A stretch of 64,000 nucleotides of DNA, taken from assembly GCF_002723915.1 (NCBI RefSeq), contig NZ_BEWL01000002.1, positions 391,831 through 455,830 on the forward strand, read 5' to 3'. Below the pieces are notes generated by a model. It was not told the DNA's origin. It saw only the letters and a program-made list of their open reading frames with translations, and made no database searches. Below, piece by piece: positions 43,894 through 53,267 of the stretch (position 1 is the stretch's first letter; every line of letters begins with the position of its first letter). Origin of the DNA: Gluconobacter albidus. GTDB lineage: Bacteria > Pseudomonadota > Alphaproteobacteria > Acetobacterales > Acetobacteraceae. Position numbers and translations under genes: made by a program.

Positions 43894-44682
43894 TCAGGTT
43901 CGGGATGTAGAAAGTGGCAACGTTCGCGCAGACAGGTCGCCTTTGAACGTCGTGCTACCCGTATGTGTCAGTGACAGGCCACGGTGGAGGGAGACGCGCC
44001 CTCCGATTGTGATCCAGCGACGGCAGAAGGCGAAATCTTCGGAAAGATAGGTCCGGGTTTCCGGGTCGATCAGGCAGTCGAACAGGGCATAGGCGTCTGA
44101 CGACGGAGCTTGCGAAGTCTGGCCTTCGGACTTCGCGTCGATGCGGCTGTATCGGGTCTCGGGATAGTGGGCGATCATGTCGAGCACCATCTGGCGGGTC
44201 ATGAGCATGAAGCCTGTGCCGATATAGGAGACGTTCGCGATTTCGCCCGGTGCGCTGTCATCGTGCAGGGTGGCGCAGTCTCCGACATAGCGCAGGCTGG
44301 CTGTTCTGGACTCTTCGCCAGCGGCCATGAAACGGTCCGTATCGTGGTCCCAGTAATGGGATTTCAGGGGGTAGGCCCCTCCGATCAGAGGGCGGTCCGC
44401 ATCCAGAAGAGCGAGAATGTCGGTGATGGAAAAGCCGATGTCGCTGTCGATGAAAAGAAGATGGGTGGCATCGGTCATGGTCACGAACTGATGCAGGAGC
44501 GTGTTTCTGGCCCGCGTGATGAGGGCGTCACTCCCGATCGTGGACAGGGTGAGTTGCAGATTATGAGCTGGTGCTGTGGCCATGCAGCCGATGAGGGACT
44601 GCATGTAATCCAGCGTGATGGTGCCGCCGAAGCAGGGCGTGGCGATGAAGACGTGGCGCGGACTGGGAGGGCAGGAAGTCAT
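43894..44682 (-). CDS. Glycosyltransferase of the phage-associated GT-A type
   Basis: A 262-residue protein with a GT-A-like segment: I-A-T-P-C-F-G-G near 13-20, R-A-R-N-T-L-L near 56-62, and the metal-binding D-S-D in L-F-I-D-S-D-I-G-F near 75-83. Later G-T-G-F-M-L (near 152-157) and E-D-F-A-F-C-R-R (near 217-224) match family 2-like enzymes that are common in phage genomes. It lacks membrane helices. It lies next to the lysis cassette and may modify cell or phage surface sugars. Sugar and acceptor are unknown. Confidence 0.7.
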   Translation of the reverse strand: MTSCPPSPRHVFIATPCFGGTITLDYMQSLIGCMATAPAHNLQLTLSTIGSDALITRARNTLLHQFVTMTDATHLLFIDSDIGFSITDILALLDADRPLIGGAYPLKSHYWDHDTDRFMAAGEESRTASLRYVGDCATLHDDSAPGEIANVSYIGTGFMLMTRQMVLDMIAHYPETRYSRIDAKSEGQTSQAPSSDAYALFDCLIDPETRTYLSEDFAFCRRWITIGGRVSLHRGLSLTHTGSTTFKGDLSARTLPLSTSRT

Positions 44683-44741
44683 GCGGGACAGCCTGCCCTG
44701 AAGCCATGAAAAAAGAATTAAAACCGCGCTTTAAAAAGTCT

Positions 44742-46076
44742 TCATGCTCCCATGTGCGCCTGAAGAACCATGTAAAAGACGAAGGCGGCGTCCAGACCGA
44801 GGACGATTGGTGTCAGACGGTGCAACTGGCGGGTTGCGATGGCGAGTGCGGTATAGATCAACAGGCCGCAGGACAGGCTCAGCATGAAATTGCCGGTCAC
44901 GCCTGCGATGAGCAGCATCGTCAGGGGCGGGATGGCTTCTGCGGGTGTTTCAGCAACACGGCTGAGGCTGCCGAGCATGTTCAGGCCCACGAGAATGAGC
45001 ACGGGAGCTGTGGCGATCGCGGGAATGGCGGTGATGAGCGGCCAGAAAACGGAAGACAGGGCAAACAGGACGGCGACGACGAGTGCGCTCAGGCCTGTCC
45101 GGCCACCGGCTTCGACGCCAGCCAGGCTCTCGACATAAGCAGAGACCGTGCAGGTTCCGAGCGAGGCGCCGATGATGCTGGCCGCTCCATCGGAGCCGAA
45201 AGCGCGATGGTCGAGAGCGGGTTTTTCGACCGTTCCGTCCAGGCCTGCGCGGTGGGCGACGCTCATCATGGTTGCGGTCGCGTCGAAGAAATCGCTCAGC
45301 AGGAAGTAGAGCGTGATGGGGACGAGAAGTCCGAGATGGGAAAAATATTCGTGGAAATCGAAGGGCAGGAACAGGTTGGTCGGGTAATGAGGCCAGTCCA
45401 GCAGGTGAGCCGGCAGATGCGTGATGGGGCCTGAGGGTGTGTGGATGAAAAGTCCGGCGATGGTGATGGCGAGGATGGCGAGGAGCAATCCGGCCGGGAC
45501 GCGCAGGACCACGAGAATGGCGCTCAGAACGACACCCGCCATGCTGAGGAGGACGGACGGGCTGCTCAGGGATCCGAATGTCAGACCTTCGGGCGAAGGA
45601 ACTGCGATGCCCCCCGTGATCAGGCCGATCCGGGCAATGAAGGCGCCGAGTGCGATCTGGATCCCGAGGACGATCGAGGGCGGAAAGCCACGGATGATGC
45701 GCTGGCGGATCTGGCTGAGAGAGAGGGCAGTGAAGCACAGTCCGCTGAACAGGACGACCGTAAAGGCTGTGCGCGGGCTGACATGGGCCTGCTGCACCAC
45801 GACCTGCGCGAATAGAACGTTGCTGCTCATGGCGGGGGCAAGGGCGATGGGCAGTCTGGCCCAGAGCGCCATAAGCAGCGTTCCGGCGACGGCGCCTGCG
45901 ATTGTGGTCATGACCATGTCATGGCGATCCAGACCCGCTGCCGAGAGGATAGCCGGGTTGACGGCCACGATATAGGCCATGGCCCCGAAGACCGTCAGTC
46001 CGGCAATGACCTCACGCGGGATCGTTGAACCGCGGGCCGTAATATGGAACCAGCGGTCGAGTCTGGATAGCAGCAA
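44742..46076 (-). CDS. AzgA-family purine permease (NCS2-like)
   Basis: A 444-residue membrane protein with about 12-13 helices, of the AzgA/GhxP type that imports adenine, guanine or hypoxanthine by proton symport. Conserved segments are the N-terminal R-G-S-T-I-P-R-E-V-I-A-G-L (about 15-27), A-Y-I-V-A-V-N-P (about 34-41), and G-T-C-T-V-S-A-Y-V-E-S near residue 310, in the substrate-site region. It lies upstream of nothing obvious in purine metabolism. A 7-bp inverted repeat (GGCAGGG/CCCTGCC) flanks its start but is not a clear riboswitch. Confidence 0.85.
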   Translation of the reverse strand: MLLSRLDRWFHITARGSTIPREVIAGLTVFGAMAYIVAVNPAILSAAGLDRHDMVMTTIAGAVAGTLLMALWARLPIALAPAMSSNVLFAQVVVQQAHVSPRTAFTVVLFSGLCFTALSLSQIRQRIIRGFPPSIVLGIQIALGAFIARIGLITGGIAVPSPEGLTFGSLSSPSVLLSMAGVVLSAILVVLRVPAGLLLAILAITIAGLFIHTPSGPITHLPAHLLDWPHYPTNLFLPFDFHEYFSHLGLLVPITLYFLLSDFFDATATMMSVAHRAGLDGTVEKPALDHRAFGSDGAASIIGASLGTCTVSAYVESLAGVEAGGRTGLSALVVAVLFALSSVFWPLITAIPAIATAPVLILVGLNMLGSLSRVAETPAEAIPPLTMLLIAGVTGNFMLSLSCGLLIYTALAIATRQLHRLTPIVLGLDAAFVFYMVLQAHMGA

Positions 46077-46158
46077 GCGGACACTCCGGGGGCAGGGGAT
46101 GGCTGGGCCAAGCTATAGTCAAAAAAGCTGTCCCTGCCATGGGCTGGAGCGTATCTTT

Positions 46159-48387
46159 TCATTTCGGATTCGATTTTTTCTCCCATGCCTTGCTGACTTC
46201 TGCCGGACTCAGGCGGTGATGTGAGGCTTTTGTGCGCTTTTCAGCTTCGGGATGGTTCGGATGCGGGATGCTGCTGGGGCCTGAGCCTGTGGTGGCGCCA
46301 GGTGCAATTCCGGCGGCGGGGTGTTCGTTGGCTTCCAGAATGGCTTTTTCGCAGGCCGAGCCCTTGCCGACACCAAGCTGGATGGTCGGGATAAGGGCCG
46401 CGGGCGGGAAGACGATCCCAAGCCCGACGGAGGCCGCGACGCGGCCGATCAGTTCCGCACCGGGCAGAATTGTGGGGCTGTTGATCGGGCCGAAAATATG
46501 GACCGCGCCGGGTAGGGACAGGATCTGTGGCCCGATCGAACGGGTGGTCACGGCGTAATCCAACGTGTCTTTGTGGAAATTGACGGTTCCGGTGCCGCTT
46601 GTCCGGGTGGTGCCGGTTTGCAGGAGCATCGCATCGGTATGGACGATGCCGTTCTTGAGGGGCAGGTCGGCTACGAGGCATTCCAGCTTCGAGCGATCCG
46701 GAATTCCAAGCGCAGACAGGATGGCCGAGCCGAGCTTGAGTCCCAGCAGATCGGGAAGAAGGGCCGTCACGTCACCCCCGCGGTTCAGCACCAGTGTTGT
46801 GCCGCCGTTACCGTTTTCAACCAGGCTTGCGACCGAATTGCCGGTGGATGTCAGGGTGACATGCCCGCCAATGGTGCCTTCGCCCTGGAACATGTCCTTG
46901 GATGTCATGATCCGTGAAAGTGGCAGGCGGGAGACCTCCAGACGAAAGCGGGTATGGAACTGCTCGTTTTTGGTCGGCTCAAGCGTAGCGTTCGCGGAAA
47001 TGGTTCCTGTCCCGGTGGCGAAGGTCAGGTGTTTGAGGTCAATGGCGCCATCGTGGATGTCGAGTTCGGTATCAATGTTGTCCAGAGGCCAGTTTTTGTT
47101 ACGGATATGCTCGCCGTGATACGTCAGACGGACGTTGGCGGCGTTGAGTTTCGGGACATTGATTGTCTTGTCAGGCAGTACGCGTGTGCTGGCCGGTTCG
47201 GCTTTTTTCGCTGCACCGGGCTGCGCGCCGATGAAGCCGCCCAGGTCCGCCAGATCCACGGAATGGGAGTGCAGTGCTGCGTCCACGAAGATCGGTTTCT
47301 GATGCGGATTGACGTTGATGTCTCCGCCAATATCCGAAGAGCCCATATGGCCTTCGAATTTCTGGAAACGGATCGCGCGGTCGGAATAGGCGAGATTGCC
47401 AGTGACGCTATAGGCCGGGGTTTGTGGAATGGGCACGCCCGTCAGCGGGTAGAGGAGCGCCATGTCCGGACCTGCAAAATGCAGCGCAAGATTGGTGCCG
47501 CGAAAGTGGATCGGATCGTCAACCGTGCCGCGCAGCGTGATGTAGGTCGGTCCGTTGGCGAGGCGTCCGTCGATCGGATAGGGATGCGTGGTGTCCGTAA
47601 TGTCCAGAAGGGCGCCTCCGACGATATGACCTGTGATGGGCGCGCGGGCGTACCGGCCTTCGAGATCAATCACGATATGCCCGTCATCGCCGTCTTTTGG
47701 CGGAACGGTATGGATGAGGACGTGCATGTCCGTCTTCAGCTTTGCCATCGCCACACGGATATTGCCGTCATTGATCTCGATCTTGCCGAGTTTGGGCAGG
47801 GCTGTTGAGGATGACGCTGTCTGGGAGGATGTGTCGGACGCTGAGGGGAATGTATAATTGTTCGTGCCATCAGCCAGTGAGACGATGTCGCCTTTAGGTG
47901 CATCGACACGGATCAGTGGCACGAAAAGACCGCCACCTGTCAGGTAACGCCAGGCATCGACTTTGACCGTGATGGCGCGAGCAGAGGCAAAGTCGTCTTT
48001 TTCTTTTCCGAAGCCCTCGGGCTGGCCGATTTTCAGATCATCGACCGTAATTGTTGGTTTGAAGCCAAGATGAACGTGCAGATGCGCGATGCTGACGGGG
48101 CGGTGCAGGGCTGCTGTGGCCTTGCGGTCAATGTAGGGAACGAACCAGTCCCATTGCCATACCAGGATCAGGATGATGAGGGCGGCCGCCAGCGCTCCGA
48201 TCATACCGCCAGCGGTTTTCAGGAGCCGATGTCGCTTTTCCCGCCCGGCGAGAGGTTTGTCAGAAGGGGAAGGCGTCCGGGGCGGGGTGCTGCTCAACGG
48301 GGTTTTCTCCGGAATTTGTGGTGTGTCGGAAGGGATCTGGTTGTTGCAAGTCACTCTAATTACGGACAGAACCGGAAACGGTTTCAC
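46159..48387 (-). CDS. AsmA-family membrane protein
   Basis: A 742-residue protein with one helix near the N-terminus (about 60-82), preceded by a Pro/Ser-rich cytoplasmic tail, and a long exported part of repeated beta segments, as in AsmA/TamB-like proteins thought to move phospholipids to the outer membrane. Signature pieces include V-T-V-D-D-L-K-I-G-Q-P near 112-122, R-V-D-A-P-K-G-D-I near 156-164, and an AsmA C-terminal segment around 580-680. The start is GTG at 48387, with a weak ribosome site; a later start before the helix is also possible. It is divergent from the heme oxygenase gene, only 23 bp away. Confidence 0.8.
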   Translation of the reverse strand: MKPFPVLSVIRVTCNNQIPSDTPQIPEKTPLSSTPPRTPSPSDKPLAGREKRHRLLKTAGGMIGALAAALIILILVWQWDWFVPYIDRKATAALHRPVSIAHLHVHLGFKPTITVDDLKIGQPEGFGKEKDDFASARAITVKVDAWRYLTGGGLFVPLIRVDAPKGDIVSLADGTNNYTFPSASDTSSQTASSSTALPKLGKIEINDGNIRVAMAKLKTDMHVLIHTVPPKDGDDGHIVIDLEGRYARAPITGHIVGGALLDITDTTHPYPIDGRLANGPTYITLRGTVDDPIHFRGTNLALHFAGPDMALLYPLTGVPIPQTPAYSVTGNLAYSDRAIRFQKFEGHMGSSDIGGDINVNPHQKPIFVDAALHSHSVDLADLGGFIGAQPGAAKKAEPASTRVLPDKTINVPKLNAANVRLTYHGEHIRNKNWPLDNIDTELDIHDGAIDLKHLTFATGTGTISANATLEPTKNEQFHTRFRLEVSRLPLSRIMTSKDMFQGEGTIGGHVTLTSTGNSVASLVENGNGGTTLVLNRGGDVTALLPDLLGLKLGSAILSALGIPDRSKLECLVADLPLKNGIVHTDAMLLQTGTTRTSGTGTVNFHKDTLDYAVTTRSIGPQILSLPGAVHIFGPINSPTILPGAELIGRVAASVGLGIVFPPAALIPTIQLGVGKGSACEKAILEANEHPAAGIAPGATTGSGPSSIPHPNHPEAEKRTKASHHRLSPAEVSKAWEKKSNPK

Positions 48388-48410
48388 AAAGGATAGGAAG
48401 ATCAGGACGA

Positions 48411-48968
48411 ATGGACACGGTTGAACGCATTGGCGGGCAAAAGAGCTCAGGCCTTGCGGAACTGCGACGTGTCAGCCGAAAGGCGCATGAAGCCGTAGAT
48501 GAGGCTTTTTCGCGTTTCGATCTTGCGGATCGAGCATCCTACAGTGCGTTTCTGACGGCTCATGCAGGCGCGCTTCTGACGGCCGAGACTTATCTTGCGA
48601 AGCACGCGAGCGCGCTGCCCTCATGGCGTTCACGCTCGGAACTGCTGAAGGATGATCTGCGGCAGATGGGGCTTGGAGTTCCTGCAGCGCGTCAGGACAT
48701 CTTTCCCGAGCATGACGGCCTGGCGCTGGGCATTCTGTATGTTCTGGAGGGATCGCGCCTTGGCGGCAGGGTGCTTTCGGCTCGTGTGGCTGAGGGCTTG
48801 CCTCGGGCGTATCTGTCGGCCTTTCATCAGAAAGGGGAATGGCCGGAGTTTCTGGCGTATCTGGAGCGCTCTCTGAACGAGAGTGACGTGGTACGGTGTG
48901 ATGCTGTTACGGCAGGAGCAGTTCTGACGTTTGACCTGTTCCGCAACAGCGCCGGTTCTCAGGCCTGA
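48411..48968 (+). CDS. bphO: Heme oxygenase-like (BphO type) protein
   Basis: A 185-residue protein of the bacterial heme oxygenase family that would open haem to biliverdin, CO and iron. The proximal ligand candidate is His26 in R-K-A-H-E-A-V-D-E-A. The Y-V-L-E-G-S-R-L-G-G-R-V-L segment near 113-125 is the signature distal-helix region. BphO normally sits with a bacteriophytochrome, which is not in this window, so haem iron release or signalling are the likely uses. Its C-terminus overlaps the convergent glycosyltransferase gene by 10 bp. Confidence 0.85.
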   Translation: MDTVERIGGQKSSGLAELRRVSRKAHEAVDEAFSRFDLADRASYSAFLTAHAGALLTAETYLAKHASALPSWRSRSELLKDDLRQMGLGVPAARQDIFPEHDGLALGILYVLEGSRLGGRVLSARVAEGLPRAYLSAFHQKGEWPEFLAYLERSLNESDVVRCDAVTAGAVLTFDLFRNSAGSQA

Positions 48969-50365
48969 AGCGGTCGGGCCGGTCGCACGTTTCTTGGAAC
49001 AACACCCGGAAAAGTGTCGGACAGGCGCTCGGCCTCTTCAAACGGCAACATTGCAATCGCACAGCCCAGGGCGCTGGCATCCGGTGCGGGAAGTCTGTCG
49101 ATCCCGCGCAGGAGCCCCGCAAGGTTATGGCCTTCCGCCGTCAGGACCATGAAGGGTGTCATGCGGCTGTAGAGGCCGATCGTAGAATCGATTTCCGTCA
49201 GGGCATGATCGGGGATGGTGATGTGGATGTCGTCACCGCTCACGGGCGACTGAACCGTGTTCTCCGCGATCCGGATGCGCAGTGGCACCATGGGCAGAAG
49301 CGTCGGCGAACCCGGCAAGCAGAGATAGCGGTCGGGCAGGGGGTTTTCTGTGAAAAGGCATGCGTGCCAGAGATCTGTGTCCGACACTTCAAGAGCCATG
49401 ACGAGCGGGTTGTAACGCCCGAAATTTGTGTCGGATGCTTCGACGGAGACCGGAGAGCCGTTCTGCGTATCCAGCATCAGTCGTGGCGACTGCCCGAGTG
49501 TGCAGAAGCGGAATTGCGGAGGGGAGCGTCGGGGCGAGGGAGCGGAGAGTTGTGCCGGGGTCAGGCCAAGCTTTTGCAGCACGGGCTTGTCTGCATGGAT
49601 CATGGCAGCTTTGAGGCGCCAGTATAGATCGGTCAGTGACGCCTGTGTCATGAAAGAGGAAATTCGCCGGCTTTCGGGAAGCCAGCGCCTTGCACCCCCA
49701 TAGTCGGCATCGTTGCGATCGAAATTTTTCCATGCCTGTTCAGGCATTGCACTCGGGTTGCGCCTGAAGAAACTTTCCCGGTCGCCCGCGGCAAAATGAA
49801 GGACCCGGCTTTTGTCCCAGGTCGCCTGTCTGTCCATTGCCGAGAAGGGATCGGGCAGGCTGCTGCCATGATGACGGGGCTGGACAAGATGCCGCACAAC
49901 ACGGTGATCCGGCAGGTTGAGCAGTCCGTGACGGGTGAAGGTTTCGACGGGTGAGAAGGCCGAAGGAGTCAAGTGTCCGGAAGAGCCGAACAGACACCAG
50001 TTTATCGCTATTGCTGTTTCGGTCGCACCCGCCGTGAATTCGGTGACGGATCGGGCGGTCTCGAAATGCAGGTACTCATCCGCCGCCAGGATCATCATCC
50101 AGTCGAACTCGTCCCGGCCCTGTTCGAGAGCATTTTCATGGAAGCGGGTCTGACGCTCCAGTTGTGTGGGGAGAGTCGTATCGGCGGACTGGACCCGGAT
50201 GTCGTAGAGCGTGGCTGCGTTTGAGAGGACGGCAGCGGTTCCGTCGGTCGAATGGTCGTCGCAGACAATCAGGGTCGAAAAACCGATGGTGGCATGGTGG
50301 GCCAGCCACCATCCGATCGTATCAACCTCGTTGTGAACGAACAGGATGGCGGCGCTTTTCGACAT
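48959..50365 (-). CDS. Glycosyltransferase family 2/92-like protein
   Basis: A 468-residue soluble protein. The N-terminal GT-A part shows F-V-H-N-E-V-D-T-I (about 9-17), C-D-D-H-S-T-D-G-T (about 35-43) and M-I-L-A-A-D-E-Y-L (about 91-99), the last as the D-x-D-like metal site. This fits the family with 'Glyco_tranf_2_4' domains that transfer sugars to surface polymers. The C-terminal half (about 270-468) has no recognised motif and is Pro-rich. It lies just downstream of lepA on the same strand (10 bp). Donor and acceptor are unknown. Confidence 0.75.
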   Translation of the reverse strand: MSKSAAILFVHNEVDTIGWWLAHHATIGFSTLIVCDDHSTDGTAAVLSNAATLYDIRVQSADTTLPTQLERQTRFHENALEQGRDEFDWMMILAADEYLHFETARSVTEFTAGATETAIAINWCLFGSSGHLTPSAFSPVETFTRHGLLNLPDHRVVRHLVQPRHHGSSLPDPFSAMDRQATWDKSRVLHFAAGDRESFFRRNPSAMPEQAWKNFDRNDADYGGARRWLPESRRISSFMTQASLTDLYWRLKAAMIHADKPVLQKLGLTPAQLSAPSPRRSPPQFRFCTLGQSPRLMLDTQNGSPVSVEASDTNFGRYNPLVMALEVSDTDLWHACLFTENPLPDRYLCLPGSPTLLPMVPLRIRIAENTVQSPVSGDDIHITIPDHALTEIDSTIGLYSRMTPFMVLTAEGHNLAGLLRGIDRLPAPDASALGCAIAMLPFEEAERLSDTFPGVVPRNVRPARPLQA

Positions 50366-50375
50366 CGGGCTGGGA

Positions 50376-52178
50376 TCAGTCCATTTTCAGGGCGGCAAGG
50401 AAGGCGCTCTGCGGAATTTCGACCTTCCCGAACTGCCGCATGCGCTTTTTGCCTTCCTTCTGCTTGTCCAGAAGTTTGCGCTTGCGGGAAATGTCGCCGC
50501 CATAACATTTGGCCGTCACGTCCTTGGACAGGGCGCCGATTGTTTCACGGGCGATGACCTTGGAGCCGATGGCCGCCTGAATGGCGATCTTGAAGAGCTG
50601 CTTGGGGATCAGATCCTTGAGCTTGCCGCAGATCGAACGACCGCGCTGTTCGGCGACGGTGCGGTGCGAGATGAAGGACAGGGCATCGACAGGCTCGTGG
50701 TTTACGAGGATGGAGATGCGGACCAGGTCGCTCTCTTCGTAGCCGTCCATCTGATAATCGAAAGAGGCGTAACCCCGGCTGATGGATTTCAGGCGATCGT
50801 AGAAATCGAACACCACTTCGTTCAGTGGCAGGCGATAGACGGCCATGGCGCGGTTGCCGACATAGGTCAGATCCATCTGGACGCCACGGCGTTCGGAACA
50901 CAGCGTCAGGACCGGGCCGAGATACTCGTCCTGAACCATGATGGTCGCCTTGATCCAGGGCTCCTCGATGGTTTCGATCTTGCTCAGCTCCGGCATGTCG
51001 GCCGGGTTATGCAGATCCTCGGACGTGCCGTCCGTCATGTGCATTTTGTAGACCACGGACGGGGCGGTCGCGATCAGGTCCAGATTGAATTCGCGAGACA
51101 GGCGTTCCTGGATGATTTCCAGATGCAGCAGTCCGAGGAATCCGCAGCGGAAACCAAAGCCCAGAGCCGCCGACGTCTCAGCCTCGAAGTGGAAGGAGGC
51201 GTCGTTCAGGCGCAGCTTGCCGAGGCTGTCACGCAGCTTTTCGAAATCGTCGGCGTCGATCGGGAAGAGGCCACACCACACCACAGGAATAGACGGCTTG
51301 AAGCCCGGTAGAGCCTTGGGGGCGGGGCGCTTGTCGAGCGTGACGGTGTCACCAACATTGCAGTCTGCAACGGTCTTGATGGCGGCATTGATATAACCCA
51401 TCTCGCCCGGGCCGAGGCTCTCGACCGACTGCATCTTGGGCAGAAAGACGCCGACCTGATCGACATGATAGGTTGCGCCGGTCTGCATCATACGGATGCG
51501 GTCACCGCGCTTGAGGCGGCCATCCTTGATGCGGACAAGAATGATGACGCCCAGATAGGCATCGTACCAGCTATCGACCAGCAGGGCCTGAAGCGGGGCT
51601 TCGGCGTCGCCTGTGGGAGCAGGGAGGCGCTGCACGAGGGCTTCGAGCACACCTTCGATATTGATACCGGTCTTGGCGCTGATTTCGACGGCATCATCGG
51701 CCGGAATGCCAACCACGTCCTCGATCTGGGCGCGGACGCGCTCAGGCTCGGCAGCCGGAAGGTCGATCTTGTTCAGGACCGGGACGATCTCGTGATTGGC
51801 GTCGAGCGCCTGATAGACGTTGGCCAGCGTCTGGGCTTCCACACCCTGCGAGGCGTCCACGACCAGAAGCGAGCCTTCACAGGCAGCGAGCGAACGGCTG
51901 ACTTCATAAGCGAAGTCGACATGGCCCGGCGTGTCCATCAGGTTCAGCGTATAGGTCTGGCCGTCTTTGGCCGGATAGGTCAGGCGTACCGTCTGCGCCT
52001 TGATGGTAATCCCGCGCTCCTGCTCGAGTTCCATCGAATCGAGGACCTGATTTTTCATCTCGCGCGCGGTCAGGGCACCACAGGCCTGGATCAGGCGATC
52101 GGCCAGCGTCGATTTGCCGTGATCAATGTGGGCGATGATCGAGAAATTGCGGATAAGGGAGAGCGGGGTATCGGTCAT
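50376..52178 (-). CDS. lepA: Elongation factor 4 (LepA)
   Basis: A 600-residue translational GTPase that back-translocates or remodels stalled ribosomes and helps assembly. G1 is [10 protein letters not shown] (about 14-23), G3 D-T-P-G-H-V-D-F (about 77-84), G4 N-K-I-D-L-P (about 131-136). The LepA-specific C-terminal domain ends near [12 protein letters not shown]. The ATG at 52178 is the usual start. It lies next to the GT2 gene; the motor-like operon terminator is upstream. Confidence 0.95.
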   Translation of the reverse strand: MTDTPLSLIRNFSIIAHIDHGKSTLADRLIQACGALTAREMKNQVLDSMELEQERGITIKAQTVRLTYPAKDGQTYTLNLMDTPGHVDFAYEVSRSLAACEGSLLVVDASQGVEAQTLANVYQALDANHEIVPVLNKIDLPAAEPERVRAQIEDVVGIPADDAVEISAKTGINIEGVLEALVQRLPAPTGDAEAPLQALLVDSWYDAYLGVIILVRIKDGRLKRGDRIRMMQTGATYHVDQVGVFLPKMQSVESLGPGEMGYINAAIKTVADCNVGDTVTLDKRPAPKALPGFKPSIPVVWCGLFPIDADDFEKLRDSLGKLRLNDASFHFEAETSAALGFGFRCGFLGLLHLEIIQERLSREFNLDLIATAPSVVYKMHMTDGTSEDLHNPADMPELSKIETIEEPWIKATIMVQDEYLGPVLTLCSERRGVQMDLTYVGNRAMAVYRLPLNEVVFDFYDRLKSISRGYASFDYQMDGYEESDLVRISILVNHEPVDALSFISHRTVAEQRGRSICGKLKDLIPKQLFKIAIQAAIGSKVIARETIGALSKDVTAKCYGGDISRKRKLLDKQKEGKKRMRQFGKVEIPQSAFLAALKMD

Positions 52179-52224
52179 GGCTGCTACATAAGGGATTATC
52201 GCAGAAATGTCAGTAGATCTGCGC

Positions 52225-52252
52225 AAAAGCCTGCCTTTGTGAAAAGGCAGGC
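52225..52252 (-). terminator. Terminator after the MotB/MotA/OmpA-like operon
   Basis: Perfect 10-bp arms GCCTGCCTTT (52229-52238) and AAAGGCAGGC (52243-52252) with a 4-base loop. On the minus strand it is followed by TTTTG. It ends the operon that starts at 55187 and separates it from lepA. Confidence 0.85.
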
Positions 52253-52262
52253 GGGAGTGGGA

Positions 52263-53264
52263 TCAGCGGTCCGTCAGACGGAACTCGATCCTGCGGTTTC
52301 TGGCATAGGCTGCCGGCGTACTGGCAGCGTCCAGAGGCTGGTAGTCGGCAAAGCCTGTCGCGGCCAGATGGCGCGGGTCCACGCCCTCGGCAATCAGCAG
52401 TTTGACCACCGTAATCGCGCGTTCGGACGACAGTTCCCAGTTGCTGGGAAAGGCGCTGTGGATCGGCTGGCGGTCGGCATGGCCGTCCACGCGCAGGATC
52501 CAGGGAAGATCCGTCGGGATCGTCGAGGCGACCTGCTTGAAGGTATGGGCGAGGGTTGTGATTTCCTTGCGGCCTTCAGGTGTCAGATCGGCGCTGCCCT
52601 GCGGGAACAGGATTTCCGACTGGAAGACGAAGCGGTCTCCCACGACATTCACGCCTTTCTGGTCTTTGAGCAGGTCCCGCAGACGTCCGAAGAACTCCGA
52701 TCGGTAGCGTTTGAGCTGGTTGACCTTGTCGGCCAGCGCCAGATTGAGCTTGTTGCCAAGATCAGCGATCTGGGCGTCCTTGCCCTGCTCGTTCTTCTTT
52801 TCAATGTCGAGGGCGTTGCTGATCGCCTGAAGCTGGCGGGTCAGTTCTTCAACCTGCGCCTGAAGGTCCGAGATCTTACTGTTCTGCTGTTTGCTCGTGT
52901 CGTCTGCCGAGGCCAGGGCCTGATCTTTCGATTGTAGCTGACCCGTCAAGGCGGCGATCTGGGTCGAAAGGGTCTGGAGCTGGACCTGATTGTGCTGCTT
53001 TTCGTCAGACAGCGTGGCAACGGTGGAGGACAGGCTTTTGTTCTTGTCTTCCGTCATCGACAGCATGTGCGACAGCTCGGCCAGCTGCTTTTGCAGGGCG
53101 TCGAGCGTGTGTTCGCGTCGTGACAGCGAGACCGAAAGGAACTGCTGCCCCACGACAAACACCAGCAGGACGAAGGTGACGACCATCAGCAGGGTGGACA
53201 GGGCGTCCACATAGCCGGGCCAGGCATCAAGGGCGTTGTGGGATCCGCGTCTGCGCCGGGCCAT
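52263..53264 (-). CDS. MotB-like peptidoglycan-binding protein
   Basis: A 333-residue protein with a single N-terminal helix (about 22-43) carrying Asp20 in G-Y-V-D-A-L-S-T-L-L, where MotB has its channel aspartate. A long coiled coil (about 50-165) spans the periplasm, and an OmpA/MotB domain (about 215-333) carries N-R-R-I-E-F-R-L near the end and the R-V-D-G-H-A-D segment near 260. It should pair with the MotA-like gene upstream. No flagellar genes are near, and the spacer is longer than in flagellar MotB, so another energy-driven envelope task is likely. Confidence 0.75.
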   Translation of the reverse strand: MARRRRGSHNALDAWPGYVDALSTLLMVVTFVLLVFVVGQQFLSVSLSRREHTLDALQKQLAELSHMLSMTEDKNKSLSSTVATLSDEKQHNQVQLQTLSTQIAALTGQLQSKDQALASADDTSKQQNSKISDLQAQVEELTRQLQAISNALDIEKKNEQGKDAQIADLGNKLNLALADKVNQLKRYRSEFFGRLRDLLKDQKGVNVVGDRFVFQSEILFPQGSADLTPEGRKEITTLAHTFKQVASTIPTDLPWILRVDGHADRQPIHSAFPSNWELSSERAITVVKLLIAEGVDPRHLAATGFADYQPLDAASTPAAYARNRRIEFRLTDR

Positions 53265-53267
53265 GGA

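Noticed and set aside
46090..46140. Inverted repeat GGCAGGG/CCCTGCC before the purine permease as a riboswitch
   Set aside because: The arms are only 7 bp with a long loop and no purine-riboswitch core sequence; it overlaps too small a leader.
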